8,030 nucleotides of DNA from Nitriliruptoraceae bacterium (GCA_007120565.1 SKNK01000352.1:1-8030), one strand, 5' to 3'; numbered from the stretch's first letter, positions 1 through 5,712 are shown. Translations and numbers: made by a program. Notes: generated by a model from the letters alone, not told the origin.

Positions 1-574
1 CCTGCTGCTGCTCGTCGCTTGCCCGCCCCGACAGCAGCGTCTCCGCGAAGCCCTTGACCGAGGTCAGTGGGGTCCGAAGCTCGTGGGAAGCCATGCTGAC
101 GAACTCACGGAGCGTACGAGCGTCGTCGGCCAGTTCACGGTTCGCCCCACGTAAGGCATGGTGGTGGGAGACATCACGCACCACCACAAGCACGAGCCGT
201 TCGTCATCGAGGTAGACCGGCTGGAGGCTGATGTCGACCGGGAACCGGGTCCCGTCCTCGCGCTGTGCCTTGAGTTCACGGCCAGACCCCATGGAACGCA
301 CGCTCGGCGCCTGGTGGAAGCTCGCTCGCTGCGCGATGTGACCCTGACGCAGATCCTCCGGCACCAGGCGATCCACCGAACTCCCCTGAAGGTCGTCCAC
401 GGTCGTGCGGAACAACGTGGCTGCGAGTTCGTTGGCACGGGTGATCGTCCCGTCAGCCGCGACCACAACGACCGCGTCGGGCGACAGCACCAGCATCGCC
501 TCGATGCCAGCCAACGTTGTCACCTGGACCGATGGCGCTCGCCCCTCGGCCCTCGCCCCTGCATCTTCGGTCAT
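1..574 (-). CDS. PAS-domain sensor histidine kinase, N-terminal part (runs off the window)
   Basis: This is the first 191 codons of a two-component sensor kinase, which autophosphorylates on His and passes the phosphate to a response regulator outside the window. Residues about 21-140 form a PAS sensor domain (SPDAVVVVAADGTITRANEL, then REDGTRFPVDISLQPV, ending in VVVRDVS). A short helical linker leads to the dimerisation/phosphoacceptor (HisKA) domain with the H-box FVSMASHELRTPLTSVKGF, where His164 is the phosphorylation site. The ATP-binding domain lies beyond base 1. No membrane segment or signal peptide is visible, so the visible part is cytoplasmic. The start is the ATG at 574-572, preceded by a weak purine-rich stretch (GAAGGGTGGG). 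The gene lies downstream of the PLP enzyme on the same strand, separated by 154 bases, so co-transcription is possible but not shown. The PAS ligand cannot be predicted. Confidence 0.93.
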   Translation of the reverse strand, partial: MTEDAGARAEGRAPSVQVTTLAGIEAMLVLSPDAVVVVAADGTITRANELAATLFRTTVDDLQGSSVDRLVPEDLRQGHIAQRASFHQAPSVRSMGSGRELKAQREDGTRFPVDISLQPVYLDDERLVLVVVRDVSHHHALRGANRELADDARTLREFVSMASHELRTPLTSVKGFAETLLSGRASDEQQQ

Positions 575-618
575 CGCACGACCCACCCTTCACCGCCCCG
601 GTCTGGCACCCGACGCGG

Positions 619-634
619 TCCCGCTGGAGCGGGA
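619..634. other. Small perfect hairpin in the intergenic gap
   Basis: TCCCGC and GCGGGA flank the loop TGGA, giving a perfect 6-bp stem. It lies 45 bases upstream of the histidine kinase start and has no T-run on either side. It could be part of a transcription stop for the upstream PLP enzyme gene or a structure in the kinase leader; the sequence does not decide. Confidence 0.35.
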
Positions 635-649
635 AGGCGCGCCACGTTA

Positions 650-670
650 CCACTTCGTGCCCGAAAGTGG
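650..670 (-). terminator. Possible terminator hairpin after the PLP enzyme gene
   Basis: CCACTTCG and CGAAAGTGG form an 8-bp stem with one bulged A around the loop TGCC. It begins about 58 bases downstream of the PLP enzyme stop codon (minus strand). There is no clear U-tract, only TAACG after the stem in the minus direction, so an intrinsic terminator is a tentative reading. I see no convincing promoter for the kinase in the same gap (575-728). Confidence 0.35.
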
Positions 671-728
671 CCGTACCGTCACGTTGAGTTCATGTCCGCG
701 CACCGCCCGAGGATCCCCTTCGAGACGG

Positions 729-1904
729 TCAGCCGGACGCCGCGACGCCGATCGCCTGGTCGAGGTCCTTCCAGAGGTCCTCGACGTCCTCGATACCCGC
801 GGAGACCCGAAGCAGCCCAGGGGTGATGCCGCCGGAGGTCTGCGCTTCGGACGCCACGATGCGGTGCGTGAGCCCCGCGGGATGTTCGATCAGGGTGTCC
901 GTCGAACCGAGGCTGACCGCCGGCGTGATGAGCTCGACCGTCTCCATCACGCGCCCCGCGACCGACAAGCCTCCCGCCACCTCGAAGGCGAGGATGCCGC
1001 CGGGGCCGTCCATCTGGCGGCCGACGAGCCCGTGCGGGTCGCTGCTCGGCAAGCTGGGGTGGCAGACCCGGACGACGTCGGGATGGTCGACGAGCCGCGC
1101 GGCGAGCTCCGTGGCGTTGCCCTGCGCCGCACGAACCCGCAGAGCGAGGGTCGACAAGCTCCGGTGCAGCAGGTAGGCGGCTTGAGGATCGAGCACCGCG
1201 CCGGTGCCGATGCGGACCTGCCGCAGCGTCCTGGCACGGTCGGCGTCGCAGGCGATCACGCCAGCCATGACGTCGCCGTGCCCGCCGAGGGCCTTGGTCG
1301 CACTGTGCAGTGACCACGTTGCACCGTGGTCGAGGGGCCGCTGCAGGATGGGGGTCGCGAAGGTGTTGTCGACGAGCACCGGCACCTCCCCCGCCTGCTC
1401 GACCACCGCGGCGATGTCCACGAGCGACAAGGTCGGGTTCGAGGGGGTCTCCATGACCACCAGGGCCGTGTCCTGTTCGATCGCGTCGGCAACGTGGTCC
1501 GCCGTGGTCCAGGTGGTGCGGGTGCCGAGCAACCCCGACGTCAACAGGTGGTCGGTGCCGCCGTACAAGGGGCGGAGCGCGACGACGTGATGTCCCGCTG
1601 CCCCAGCGGCGAGCAGGGCGGCGGTGACCGCCGCCATACCGGAGCCGAACGCGATCGCTTCATCGGCGTGCTCGAGCGAGGCGACCGCGCTCTCCCATCG
1701 CGCGACGGTGGGGTTGTACAAGCGGGAGTACACCGAGGAGGACACGGGGTGTCCGCCAGCGGCGAGTTCGTCGATGTCCTCGGTCCCGCTCGCCAGCGAG
1801 GTGAGGGGATAGGTCGTCGACCGGTCGAGTGGAGGGGTGTGGACTCCAAGGGCCCGGAAGTCATCCCTACCGGCGTGCACCACGCGTGTGTCGAGACCGC
1901 TCAT
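729..1904 (-). CDS. PLP-dependent trans-sulfuration family enzyme (methionine gamma-lyase / cystathionine gamma-synthase-lyase type)
   Basis: This 391-residue cytosolic enzyme of the Cys/Met metabolism PLP family (fold type I) acts on sulfur amino acids by gamma- or beta-elimination or replacement. Family landmarks are in order: YSRLYNPT (59-66, phosphate-binding Tyr and Arg from the partner subunit), FGSGMAA (86-92), LYGGT with cofactor-stacking Tyr114, VDNTFATP with Asp179, HSATKALGGHGD with the Schiff-base Lys204, TGAVLDP (234-240), and LLRVSAGIED with the carboxylate-binding Arg366. GHGD after the lysine resembles methionine gamma-lyases. However, the Cys of the LYGC motif that marks classical lyases (Cys116 in P. 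putida) is Gly116 here, as in cystathionine enzymes, so the substrate is uncertain. The start is the ATG at 1904-1902, chosen for the GGGAGGT site seven bases upstream; a 21-codon longer reading lacks family sequence at its N-terminus. The gene is divergent from an Lrp-type regulator, which favours an amino-acid-catabolic role controlled by that regulator. Confidence 0.93.
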   Translation of the reverse strand: MSGLDTRVVHAGRDDFRALGVHTPPLDRSTTYPLTSLASGTEDIDELAAGGHPVSSSVYSRLYNPTVARWESAVASLEHADEAIAFGSGMAAVTAALLAAGAAGHHVVALRPLYGGTDHLLTSGLLGTRTTWTTADHVADAIEQDTALVVMETPSNPTLSLVDIAAVVEQAGEVPVLVDNTFATPILQRPLDHGATWSLHSATKALGGHGDVMAGVIACDADRARTLRQVRIGTGAVLDPQAAYLLHRSLSTLALRVRAAQGNATELAARLVDHPDVVRVCHPSLPSSDPHGLVGRQMDGPGGILAFEVAGGLSVAGRVMETVELITPAVSLGSTDTLIEHPAGLTHRIVASEAQTSGGITPGLLRVSAGIEDVEDLWKDLDQAIGVAASG

Positions 1905-1911
1905 CCGGATG

Positions 1912-1918
1912 ACCTCCC
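1912..1918 (-). promoter_or_regulatory. Ribosome binding site deciding the PLP enzyme start
   Basis: GGGAGGT on the minus strand is followed by seven bases and then ATG. It fixes the start at 1904 rather than at the upstream in-frame ATG at 1967, which would lie across the divergent promoter region. Confidence 0.8.
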
Positions 1919-1921
1919 GCT

Positions 1922-1947
1922 TCGATAGATATGTCCAGTATCTTCGA
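1922..1947. promoter_or_regulatory. AT-rich dyad in the divergent promoter region, candidate Lrp-type operator
   Basis: AGATA (1927-1931) and TATCT (1939-1943) form a perfect 5-bp inverted repeat around a 7-base spacer. TCGA on each side (1922-1925 and 1944-1947) extends the symmetry with one unpaired base. It is one of the most AT-rich spots in a very GC-rich window and lies between the divergent PLP enzyme and Lrp/AsnC genes. Lrp-family regulators commonly bind AT-rich imperfect dyads of about 15 bp beside their own gene. A second short palindrome, CTTTC-CC-GAAAG (1974-1985), lies just before the regulator start. Promoter -10 and -35 boxes could not be assigned with confidence in either direction. 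Confidence 0.5.
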
Positions 1948-1980
1948 CTGGCACATCCCCCGTCCATCGGATTCTTTCCC

Positions 1981-1986
1981 GAAAGG
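1981..1986 (+). promoter_or_regulatory. Ribosome binding site deciding the Lrp/AsnC start
   Basis: GAAAGG lies seven bases upstream of GTG at 1994. It supports that GTG over the upstream in-frame ATG at 1931, which sits inside the candidate operator and would add 21 residues unlike Lrp proteins. Confidence 0.55.
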
Positions 1987-1993
1987 CGCCCAC

Positions 1994-2467
1994 GTGACCT
2001 CCCTCGACCGGACGGATGTCGACCTCCTCGTTGCCCTGCAGGAGGATGGTCGGCGCACGATCAAGGAACTTGCCGCTCAGGTCGATCTCTCCACCTCAGC
2101 CACCCACGAACGGGTACGACGGCTGACCACGAAGGGCATCGTCAGCGGCGTCCACGCGGAGCTCGATCCACAGCAGATCGGGGTCGGCCTTCAGGCCATC
2201 ATCCAGGTCCGCCTGCAACGCCACTCACGAGAAGCGGTGCGCGCGTTCCACGACCACGCGTTGAGCTTGCCTGAGGTCGTGACCGCAACCCACCTCACCG
2301 GCGCGGTCGACTTCCTGATCCACGTCGCCGTCCGCGACACCGACCACCTCCGCGACCTCGCACTGGAAGCCTTCACCACCCGCGACGAGGTAGCCCGGCT
2401 CGAGACCTCCATCATCTACGAACATGCCCGGGCCAAGACCTGGCCCATCTACTCCGGACCCGCATGA
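1994..2467 (+). CDS. Lrp/AsnC family transcriptional regulator
   Basis: This 157-residue DNA-binding regulator has the usual family length. Residues about 3-50 are the AsnC-type helix-turn-helix (LDRTDVDLLVALQEDGRRT, then ELAAQVDLSTSATHERVRRL with the recognition helix, then TTKGIVSG). Residues about 65-145 form the RAM (ligand-binding and oligomerisation) domain, with TGAVDFLIHVAVRD at the position of the usual G-D-Y-D-[FY]-[LI] motif. Such proteins form dimers to octamers and respond to amino acids. The GTG start is preferred because it is preceded by GAAAGG and begins directly at the HTH domain. The gene is divergent from the PLP sulfur-amino-acid enzyme with an 89-base gap, the layout of a local regulator such as MdeR of P. 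putida. Likely roles are control of that enzyme and of its own expression. The effector is unknown; methionine or a related amino acid is an inference from context. Confidence 0.93.
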   Translation: MTSLDRTDVDLLVALQEDGRRTIKELAAQVDLSTSATHERVRRLTTKGIVSGVHAELDPQQIGVGLQAIIQVRLQRHSREAVRAFHDHALSLPEVVTATHLTGAVDFLIHVAVRDTDHLRDLALEAFTTRDEVARLETSIIYEHARAKTWPIYSGPA

Positions 2468-2507
2468 CCGACCGAACGGAGGCCTTGACGTTCTGACCGC
2501 GGAGGGC

Positions 2508-2528
2508 CAGGGTCGGCTTCGACCCCTG
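2508..2528 (+). other. Hairpin directly upstream of the dodecin ribosome binding site
   Basis: CAGGGTCG and CGACCCCTG pair around the loop GCTT, forming an 8-bp stem with one bulged C. It ends two bases before the GGGAAGGA site of the dodecin gene. A TTGACG sequence at 2485-2490 could be a -35 box, but no matching -10 box follows. The hairpin may terminate the Lrp transcript (stop at 2467) or be a 5' leader structure of the dodecin mRNA. Confidence 0.45.
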
Positions 2529-2545
2529 ACGGGAAGGAACGAACC

Positions 2546-2758
2546 ATGGCAGAGAGCGTGTACAAGGTCATCGAACTGGTCGGCACGAGCACCGAGTCGT
2601 GGGAGCGCGCGGCCGCAGCTGCGGTCGAACGTGCCGGCGCCTCGATCCGTGACCTTCGCGTCGCGGAGGTGAAGGAGCTCGACATGGTCCTCGAGGACGG
2701 CAACATCACCGCCTACCGGGCGAAGGTCAACGTCTCGTTCAAGTACGAGGGCGAGTAG
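2546..2758 (+). CDS. Dodecin family protein (type lacking the flavin-stacking Trp)
   Basis: This 70-residue small protein has the dodecin fold, in which a beta-alpha-beta-beta subunit assembles into hollow dodecamers that in studied cases store flavins. The N-terminal strand YKVIELVGTSTESWE (6-20) matches dodecins, followed by the helix AAAAAVERAGASIRDL and strands VAEVKELDMVLEDG and AYRAKVNVSFKYE. From recalled family sequences, the Trp that sandwiches the flavin (in the VWAEV or DWFEV strand) is Val39 here, and the Gln that contacts the ring is Arg58. Flavin binding as in Halobacterium or Mycobacterium dodecin is therefore doubtful; the true ligand is unknown. GGGAAGGA seven bases before ATG gives a strong ribosome site. 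It follows the Lrp gene on the same strand after 78 bases, but a hairpin lies between, so it probably has its own transcript or a regulated read-through. Confidence 0.92.
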   Translation: MAESVYKVIELVGTSTESWERAAAAAVERAGASIRDLRVAEVKELDMVLEDGNITAYRAKVNVSFKYEGE

Positions 2759-2774
2759 GGGGACCCCTCCCCCG

Positions 2775-2813
2775 CCATCCCGGGGTGGCCGGTAGAGACG
2801 ACCATCCCGGGGT
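2775..2813. repeat. 12-bp direct repeat in the gap after the dodecin gene
   Basis: CCATCCCGGGGT occurs at 2775-2786 and again at 2802-2813, with starts 27 bases apart. The first copy, with its following GG, is also nearly self-complementary (CCATCCC/GGGGTGG with G-U pairs). It is preceded by GGGGG-A-CCCC (about 2757-2766) right at the dodecin stop codon. The stretch probably contains the dodecin transcription stop, but without a U-tract this is not certain. I see no open frame of merit in 2759-2961. Confidence 0.5.
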
Positions 2814-2871
2814 CCGTCGTGCCCGCTCGCGGCTGCCAGGCCGGGAGCCCTGCACAGCAGCGTGCGTTCAA

Positions 2872-2913
2872 CGTACGCCGTGAACCTGCCCGGGGTGCCA
2901 CGACAACCACAGG
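2872..2913 (+). promoter_or_regulatory. Candidate ECF-type promoter, copy A (lipoprotein-sigma-anti-sigma operon)
   Basis: CCGTGAACCTG (2878-2888), a 14-base spacer, and ACAACCAC (2903-2910, then NGG) match a second site at 5803-5838 base for base in both boxes with the same spacing. Seven of nine bases before the first box also match, while only about 2 of 14 spacer bases do. TGAACC to ACAACC are separated by 16 bases, the geometry of a -35/-10 pair, and GAAC is typical of ECF -35 boxes. The site ends about 50 bases before the lipoprotein ATG. The natural candidate to recognise it is the ECF factor encoded two genes downstream (autoregulation). Promoter activity is inferred. Confidence 0.65.
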
Positions 2914-2961
2914 TGAACAACGGGGCGACCACACGCGAACAGCGCGAGGAGGTAGCCGACG

Positions 2962-4113
2962 ATGCGCACCCTGTACACCGCGACCGTGGCCGCGATGGGA
3001 CTGCTCGTGGCCGCCTGCGGGACGCCGGAGCAGCCAGCAGAGGCCCCCACCGATGAGCTACCTGGCGCGGAGCAACCGACGGACGACGACGCGGACGGAG
3101 AGGCCGCTGGCCCTGAGGCCCGTCTCGACCTCGGGGACCACTGCGAGAACCCGGAGGACGGCTACCGGATCCGCTACCCCGAGGCCTGGCAGGCCAACGA
3201 CGGCCAGGTGACCGCACCTTGCCGTGCCTTCGACGTCGCGGTCCCCGACATCCAGCCGGACACCGTGCTGCCGTTGGCCTCGTCGGCGCTGATCACCGTG
3301 GAAGACCGCGGATTCGACGAGATGCGCGCCCTGATCCAGGACGACCCCGCGACCGAGGTGCACGACGTCGCGGAGACCGAGTTCGATGGCCGTGCTGCGC
3401 TGCGCGTGGACGGGGCGGCCACCGGCGAGGCCTACCTCGACGAGGGGGTCGAGGTCCACCGCACCTACATCGCGCTCGGGGAACGGACCCTCATCGCCAG
3501 TAGCAACGAGCTGGGCGAACCCGACCTCGACGTCCGACGTGACCTGATCGCTGACATGCTCGCCACCCTCGAGCCGATCGACCGACGCGACGACGCGAGG
3601 GACGACACCACCGACAGCACCGATGACGCCACGGACGGGGCGACAACGGACACCGATGAGGGCACGCCCCTGATCGGGGAAGCGAGCCAGGAGCCCCGTA
3701 GCGGTGGCGAGGGCTCCGGCTACCTCGTCGATGCTCGCGTCGGACACCACGATGGCTTCAGCCGGCTCACCCTCGAGTTCGAGGAGTCCGTGCCGGAGTA
3801 CGAGGTCGCGCCGACGGACGGGCCCATCCTGGCCCACCCCAGCGGTGAGGACCTCGAACTCGGTGGCGAGACCTACCTCGAGATCGTGACCACCGGCACC
3901 AGTGTCGATCTCACGGGCGATGAAGCGACCCGGACCTACGACGGCCCCGACCGCTTCGACGGCGATGGCGCCCCCATCGTCGAGGTCGCGATCTCCGGCG
4001 ACCACCACGGCGTGATGTCGTGGGTGATCGGGCTCAGCGGTGAGGTGGACTTCGCGGTCGCGGACATCGAGGACCCGGCCCGCATCGTGGTCGACGTGAT
4101 CGATGCATCGTGA
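2962..4113 (+). CDS. Lipoprotein with anti-sigma-like sensor domain and C-terminal AMIN-like domain
   Basis: This 383-residue exported lipoprotein has signal peptide MRTLYTATVAAMGLLVAAC with lipobox LVAAC, Cys19 being the lipidated residue. Next come an acidic linker (20-58) and a domain of about 60-205 with Cys61 and Cys87 and the motif YRIRYPEAW. A second Asp/Thr-rich low-complexity linker follows (about 208-236), then a C-terminal AMIN-like domain (about 252-381: YLVDARVGHHDGFSRLTLEF, then WVIGLSGEVDF and DPARIVVDV). AMIN-type domains in other proteins help place wall enzymes on the envelope; that role here is inferred. The first domain resembles the outer domain of the anti-sigma factor encoded two genes downstream. 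The start is supported by GAGGAGGT eight bases upstream of ATG. The stop codon overlaps a possible GTG start of the sigma gene. I infer a cell-surface sensor or modulator of the sigma/anti-sigma pair; its ligand is unknown. Confidence 0.9.
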   Translation: MRTLYTATVAAMGLLVAACGTPEQPAEAPTDELPGAEQPTDDDADGEAAGPEARLDLGDHCENPEDGYRIRYPEAWQANDGQVTAPCRAFDVAVPDIQPDTVLPLASSALITVEDRGFDEMRALIQDDPATEVHDVAETEFDGRAALRVDGAATGEAYLDEGVEVHRTYIALGERTLIASSNELGEPDLDVRRDLIADMLATLEPIDRRDDARDDTTDSTDDATDGATTDTDEGTPLIGEASQEPRSGGEGSGYLVDARVGHHDGFSRLTLEFEESVPEYEVAPTDGPILAHPSGEDLELGGETYLEIVTTGTSVDLTGDEATRTYDGPDRFDGDGAPIVEVAISGDHHGVMSWVIGLSGEVDFAVADIEDPARIVVDVIDAS

Positions 4114-4889
4114 CCACGTCCACCGCTCGGACGAAGCTCCAAGGACGCGAGGCGTCCAGATACCGTCGGTCGGTGACGTCGGCACCCGGCCGTGCATCCG
4201 TGTCGCGGCGCGACGGCACGGTCGGCCACGTCAGCGCCCCCGACGGAAGGCCTCGCGCGGGGGACGGCGCTCCGACGGACGCCGACATCATCGCCCGGGC
4301 GCGCTCCGAACCCGGGCGGTTCGCCACGGTGTTCGATCGGCACTACGACGCGATCCATCGCTTCCTCTGGACACGGGTCGGGCGCCGCGCCGAGGATCTG
4401 ACCTCGGAGGTCTTCAAGGTCGCCTTCCAGCAACGCGACCGCTACGACACGAGCTTCCCCTCGGCGAAGCCCTGGCTCTTCGGCATCGCGGCACGGCTCG
4501 CGAAGCAGCAGCACCGCGAGGAGGCGAAGGCCGACGAGATCGTGGAACGGATCGGCACGGAAGGTGCCTCGGACATCAGCCCCGAACAGCGACTGGACGA
4601 GCTGGCACCGAGTTCTCCGGTGGCCACGGCTCTCATGCGGCTGCCAGCCCGGGACCGCGAACCGCTGCTGCTCCACGTGTGGGACGACCTGTCCTACGAG
4701 GAGGTCGCCCAGGTGCTCGATGTGCCGCTCGGCACCGTTCGATCGCGCATCCACAGAGCTCGCCGTGACCTGCGATCGTGGTTGACGCCGGGAGACGACC
4801 ACCTCGATCCACCGACCAGGGCCGACCGCGAGCTGCGCGACGGACGCGACCACGACGCGCCCACCGAGGGAGGTGCGACCCATGGATGA
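4110..4889 (+). CDS. ECF (sigma-70 family, group IV) RNA polymerase sigma factor
   Basis: This alternative sigma factor has only regions 2 and 4. Counting from GTG at 4110 (259 residues), region 2 spans about 68-140 (FATVFDRHYDAIHRFLWTR, then RAEDLTSEVFKVAF, then PWLFGIAARLAKQQHR), followed by a linker. Region 4 spans about 172-226 (LMRLPARDREPLLLHV, then LSYEEVAQVLDVPLGTVRSR, the -35-binding helix-turn-helix, then IHRARRDLRSWL). The start is uncertain. GTG 4110 overlaps the lipoprotein stop (GTGA) and suggests coupling, but it gives an unusual 55-residue tail and no clear ribosome site. The first 30 codons hold several AT-ending or rare codons (CAA, GGA, AGA), and GTG 4200 would give a normal length. 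The last codons overlap the anti-sigma start by 8 bases (ATGGATGA), the usual sign of translational coupling. The factor probably drives the two matching promoters at 2872 and 5797. Confidence 0.92.
   Translation: MTTSTARTKLQGREASRYRRSVTSAPGRASVSRRDGTVGHVSAPDGRPRAGDGAPTDADIIARARSEPGRFATVFDRHYDAIHRFLWTRVGRRAEDLTSEVFKVAFQQRDRYDTSFPSAKPWLFGIAARLAKQQHREEAKADEIVERIGTEGASDISPEQRLDELAPSSPVATALMRLPARDREPLLLHVWDDLSYEEVAQVLDVPLGTVRSRIHRARRDLRSWLTPGDDHLDPPTRADRELRDGRDHDAPTEGGATHG
4143..4157 (+). other. Perfect hairpin near the sigma factor start
   Basis: GGACGC-GAG-GCGTCC is a perfect 6-bp inverted repeat 29 bases after the lipoprotein stop. If the sigma gene starts at GTG 4200 or 4173, this lies in an untranslated leader and could attenuate transcription or translation. 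If it starts at 4110 the hairpin is inside the coding sequence. Confidence 0.4.
4868..4874 (+). promoter_or_regulatory. Ribosome binding site deciding the anti-sigma start
   Basis: GGGAGGT is followed by seven bases and ATG at 4882. It lies inside the sigma gene's last codons and favours ATG 4882 over the in-frame GTG at 4873, which falls only one base from the site. Confidence 0.8.
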
Positions 4890-5712
4890 GCTGCAACGCC
4901 TACGGGAGCTCGCCGAGGAGACACCGGAACCCGACCCCCGGCGCAAGGCACAGGCGCGGAGCGAACTCCTGCAGATGGCCGAAGCCGAACAGGGGGCAGC
5001 CGCCGACGACCAGGCTCCTCATCCCCCACGCCTGGTGACCGTCCTCGCCACCCTGCGCCGCAGCTTGCTGCGGCCCGCTCCCGCGGCTGGCCTCGCGGCG
5101 GTGGTCCTGGCCGCGGTCGGCACCGTGGTCCTGCTCACCGGACAGGAGACCGACCCCTCGCCCGAGCTCGCTGACCCGGATCCGCCACCCGAGGTCTCCG
5201 TCGAGTCGGACCCCGACCCGGATACCGACCCGGGCGACGGGATCGATGCGGGCATCGAGCTGGCGGCGAGCTGCACCGATCCAGAGGGGGAGGTCACCGT
5301 CGCCTACCCGGAGGACTGGCACACACCGGACAGCGGCGAGCCCGGCGCCTGCCGCTTCTTCGGTGAGGAGGACTTCGAGGTGGATGCGGCCGTAGGCGGC
5401 GCACCGCTCGCCGAACTCGAAGTCGTTATCGAGCCGACACCGTTCGACGAGGTCTCTGCTGCCGGCATGAGCTTCGACGAACTCGAACGCGAAGGACTCG
5501 ACATCGCGAGCCGACGGGCACTGCGCCAACGTCTGGAGGTCACCGGCGAGGCCGCGTTGCCCGAGGGCGTGCTGGTCGAGCGTGTCCTGGTCGACCTGAA
5601 CGGGGCGACGCTGATGCTGACGATGCAGGACGAGGACGCCGACTACCTCGATGAACGCCGGCCGTTGCTCGAGCAGATGGCGCGCGACATGGAGCTGCAT
5701 GGCGACCGCTGA
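4882..5712 (+). CDS. Single-pass membrane anti-sigma factor with duplicated extracytoplasmic sensor domain
   Basis: This 276-residue protein is encoded directly after the ECF factor and overlaps it by 8 bases. Residues 1-65 are a cytoplasmic, helical, charged segment (MDELQRLRELAEE, then RRKAQARSELLQMAEAEQ) that should bind the sigma factor. About 66-87 is the one membrane helix (AAGLAAVVLAAVGTVVLL). Residues 92-128 form a Pro/Asp/Glu-rich linker, and about 130-276 an outer domain with Cys131 and Cys157 and the motif VAYPEDWHTPD. The cytoplasmic part has no cysteine and a single His, so it is not a zinc-binding (HxxxCxxC) anti-sigma domain. The outer domain resembles residues 60-205 of the lipoprotein at the head of the operon, with identical 26-residue Cys spacing. 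The anti-sigma role rests on gene position and topology rather than on a recognised domain. Release of the sigma factor by a ligand or by proteolysis is inferred. Confidence 0.82.
   Translation: MDELQRLRELAEETPEPDPRRKAQARSELLQMAEAEQGAAADDQAPHPPRLVTVLATLRRSLLRPAPAAGLAAVVLAAVGTVVLLTGQETDPSPELADPDPPPEVSVESDPDPDTDPGDGIDAGIELAASCTDPEGEVTVAYPEDWHTPDSGEPGACRFFGEEDFEVDAAVGGAPLAELEVVIEPTPFDEVSAAGMSFDELEREGLDIASRRALRQRLEVTGEAALPEGVLVERVLVDLNGATLMLTMQDEDADYLDERRPLLEQMARDMELHGDR

Noticed and set aside
64..468. Minus-strand open frame of 134 codons
   Set aside because: It is out of frame with the histidine kinase, whose PAS and H-box motifs are read in another frame of the same strand.
405..1313. Plus-strand open frame of 302 codons opposite the kinase and PLP enzyme
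   Set aside because: It is antisense to genes with clear family motifs, is Arg/Pro/Gly-rich and shows no domain; a typical shadow in GC-rich DNA.
1931..1993. N-terminal extension of the Lrp regulator from ATG 1931
   Set aside because: The added 21 residues are unlike Lrp proteins, the ATG lies in the candidate operator, and GTG 1994 has a better ribosome site.
2225..3217. Minus-strand open frame of 330 codons across the Lrp gene, dodecin and promoter region
   Set aside because: It crosses three separate features with supported starts and shows no domain or ribosome site; a chance open frame.
3598..3665. Short repeats of GAC/ACC/GAT codons suggesting a DNA repeat
   Set aside because: They encode the Asp/Thr-rich linker of the lipoprotein; no regular repeat unit or CRISPR-like spacing is present.
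3058..4197. Minus-strand open frame of 379 codons opposite the lipoprotein
   Set aside because: It has no recognisable domain; the opposite strand has a ribosome site, signal peptide, lipobox and two domains.
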